A stretch of 64,000 nucleotides of DNA. Origin: Sphagnum compactum. Lineage: Eukaryota; Bryophyta; Sphagnopsida; Sphagnales. Within the stretch, counting starts at the first letter, position 1, and the number at the start of each line of letters is the position of its first letter. The DNA is taken from assembly GCA_965153455.1 (NCBI GenBank), contig OZ234497.1:19213872-19277871 (forward strand), written 5' to 3'. A program made the position numbers and the translations under genes. This document shows, in pieces, positions 63,501 through 64,000 of the stretch. Under the pieces are notes generated by a model. The model worked only from the letters and a program-made list of their open reading frames with translations, was not told the DNA's origin and searched no databases.

Positions 63501-63779
63501 GTACGTACGTACCTGGAAGGCTTCCAATTGTTGTTTCAGCTGTTCTGCCACCATCTTTGCAGGACCAGTGAGCAGTTTGGCACACTTGGCAGAGGATTTG
63601 AACCACACTTCAACATTGTTCAAGACATCTTCTGCAACAAGAAGGTTGAAAGCCCCATCCATCCACTGTGGCAAAACCTTGAGGAAGTCACCGGCCGTAT
63701 GCCACAAGAGGCTGTAATTCTCAAAATCCTTCTCCAATACTTCTACCTCCGGGAACTCAGTGATCATTGCATCAAAAAG
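45801..63779 (-). CDS. axonemal dynein heavy chain, single-headed inner-arm type (5' part beyond window)
   Basis: ATPase motor of inner arms on sperm flagellar doublets. Exons in coding order: 63779-63513, 63263-63099, 62788-62534, 62272-61989, 61708-61480, 61264-61040, 60820-60678, 60374-60196, 59970-59798, 59431-59130, 58893-58587, 58261-57947, 57735-56823, 56597-56491, 56187-56021, 55812-55599, 55456-55059, 54876-54579, 54385-54269, 54041-53757, 53243-53031, 52850-52605, 52420-52286, 52048-51776, 51526-51338, 51081-50689, 50529-50257, 50107-49928, 49799-49561, 49378-49051, 48944-48606, 48400-48116, 47959-47720, 47520-47215, 47025-46837, 46637-46370, 46219-45801. All GT-AG; 9858 nt, 3,285 residues then TGA. 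Motifs: [79 protein letters not shown]. The stalk and AAA2 resemble the DNAH3/7/12 group; the C-terminus also recalls DNAH1. Such proteins are about 4,000 aa, so roughly 700-1,000 residues lie to the right. Confidence 0.96.
49505..49552. repeat. (GA)n microsatellite in dynein intron
   Basis: About 24 GA dinucleotides in the intron between 49379 and 49560, quite near the acceptor side of the exon 49561-49799 on the transcript's donor side. Similar dinucleotide tracts occur in other dynein introns (54530-54556, 59709-59760, 60995-61018). Confidence 0.9.
51256..51280. repeat. telomere-type motif in dynein intron
   Basis: CCCCTAAACCCTAAACCCTAG gives about three plant telomere-type units in the intron between exons 25 and 26. 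It is short and most likely an insertion of telomeric sequence during repair, or chance retention. Confidence 0.75.
51338..53243 (-). other. dynein stalk and microtubule-binding domain (exons 21-25)
   Basis: Window residues 1782-2133. Outgoing coiled coil ([35 protein letters not shown]), strut and tip with [47 protein letters not shown], and [18 protein letters not shown], then the returning coiled coil [20 protein letters not shown]. Closest in memory to the DNAH7/12 type. Confidence 0.93.
53290..53600. repeat. about 77-bp minisatellite in dynein intron 20
   Basis: Units with AAACCCTGAATCCTAGTCCT, AGGAAACACC and ATCAAAAGCCTGCAAA recur four times. Clear starts are near 53313, 53470 and 53547; the second copy is more diverged. 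Each holds an AAACCCT core reminiscent of telo-boxes. The array is inside the intron 53244-53756. Confidence 0.85.
53757..54876 (-). other. dynein AAA4 (exons 18-20)
   Basis: P-loop-like [17 protein letters not shown] (about residues 1604-1620), where axonemal dyneins usually have GGSGRQS; then [29 protein letters not shown] across the exon junction, [20 protein letters not shown] and [11 protein letters not shown]. Confidence 0.93.
55059..56830 (-). other. dynein AAA3 (exons 13 end to 17)
   Basis: GGPTGTG at the end of exon 13 continues as KTVYIKNQL in exon 14, so an intact Walker A is formed after splicing. [36 protein letters not shown] and [11 protein letters not shown] match the axonemal AAA3 consensus. 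Confidence 0.93.
56392..56421. repeat. CCTG tetranucleotide repeat in dynein intron
   Basis: Seven uninterrupted TGCC/CCTG units in the intron between exons 14 and 15 (56188-56490). Short and non-coding. Confidence 0.9.
56823..58261 (-). other. dynein AAA2 and start of AAA3 (exons 12-13)
   Basis: AAA2 P-loop reads GYSYGAKTE (residues 861-869), where most relatives have a second Gly before Lys. [31 protein letters not shown] and [20 protein letters not shown] follow, then [12 protein letters not shown]. Exon 13 is the largest (913 nt) and ends inside the AAA3 P-loop. Confidence 0.92.
58587..60820 (-). other. dynein AAA1 main ATPase site (exons 7-11)
   Basis: Contains [19 protein letters not shown], then the Walker A loop GPAGTGKTET split by the intron between exons 8 and 9 (Gly codon interrupted in phase 1, window residue 583), Walker [11 protein letters not shown], and [20 protein letters not shown]. 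All catalytic residues of the principal motor site are present. Confidence 0.95.
61040..63779 (-). other. dynein linker/tail region (exons 1-6 of window)
   Basis: Residues 1-475 of the visible part carry the linker domain that swings during the power stroke. Recognisable blocks are [58 protein letters not shown], and KLAEYEAKC. These correspond to the end of DHC_N2 in axonemal dyneins. The start of the protein is outside the window. Confidence 0.88.
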
Positions 63780-64000
63780 CTGAATCACCAACAACATTAA
63801 CCCACACACACCCACAAAATAAACGTATGTACACACACAACACACAGTCACAAAGTTTTGCACCACCTTTCAATTCCATTATATATAACCTTATTTCCCA
63901 GCAGTATTGGAGAACCAATGGATGAGTAAGCCAAAGGTCGGGGCTTTATCCAGTCTAACTACAACATGGTCGGTATATTGTATCAGATTTCATAGTCCCA
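63780..64000 (-). other. dynein intron at the window edge
   Basis: Follows the acceptor of exon 63513-63779 on the minus strand. No further exon is identifiable before the edge, and the upstream part of the dynein gene should continue to the right. Confidence 0.6.

Overview
The window looks like nuclear DNA of a land plant (or close streptophyte relative) that still makes flagellated sperm. It holds a multi-exon axonemal dynein heavy chain, which seed plants other than cycads and Ginkgo have lost, beside a plant-type auxin-biosynthesis aminotransferase. All genes are split by short introns (mostly 70-600 bp) with GT-AG or GC-AG borders, intergenic DNA is AT-rich, and plant-type telomeric motifs (TTTAGGG) occur. 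A bryophyte, lycophyte or fern fits; I cannot narrow it further from sequence alone.

Layout. 1-3685: AT-rich sequence with an inverted interstitial telomeric motif, then a repeat-rich leader. 3686-8332 (+): tryptophan aminotransferase-related (TAA1/TAR, alliinase-like) gene, 5 exons, 679 aa, with an unusual 278-residue N-terminal extension. 9.1-19.1 kb: AT-rich gene desert. 19.1-19.74 kb: 43-bp tandem array against the promoter of the next gene. 21561-25536 (+): plant-type nuclear coiled-coil protein of unknown function, 6 coding exons, 781 aa. 28569-30793 (-): RCL1, an 18S rRNA-processing factor, 6 exons, 380 aa, with a telo-box upstream. 31.6-32.1 kb: 35-bp tandem array. 33.8-38.15 kb (-): decayed Ty1/copia retrotransposon with two recognisable LTRs, followed by a tRNA-like SINE head. 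39.4-41.5 kb: two more minisatellites. 42686-45268 (+): small multi-pass membrane protein resembling the bacterial DUF1648/SdpI family, 5 exons, 222 aa. 45801-63779 and beyond the right edge (-): single-headed inner-arm axonemal dynein heavy chain; 37 exons here join into one uninterrupted 3,285-residue reading frame ending in the true stop.

The genes are housekeeping or lineage-typical and do not form a cluster: auxin synthesis, ribosome biogenesis, sperm motility, one unknown nuclear protein and one unknown membrane protein. Gene pairs are convergent (unknown/RCL1; SdpI-like/dynein). The most unexpected items are the SdpI-like membrane protein in a plant nuclear context, the tail of the TAR protein, two independent GC-AG introns, and the density of unrelated minisatellites near promoters and in introns. 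Exon borders were derived by hand from splice motifs, reading-frame continuity and family consensus, and each full model closes in frame.
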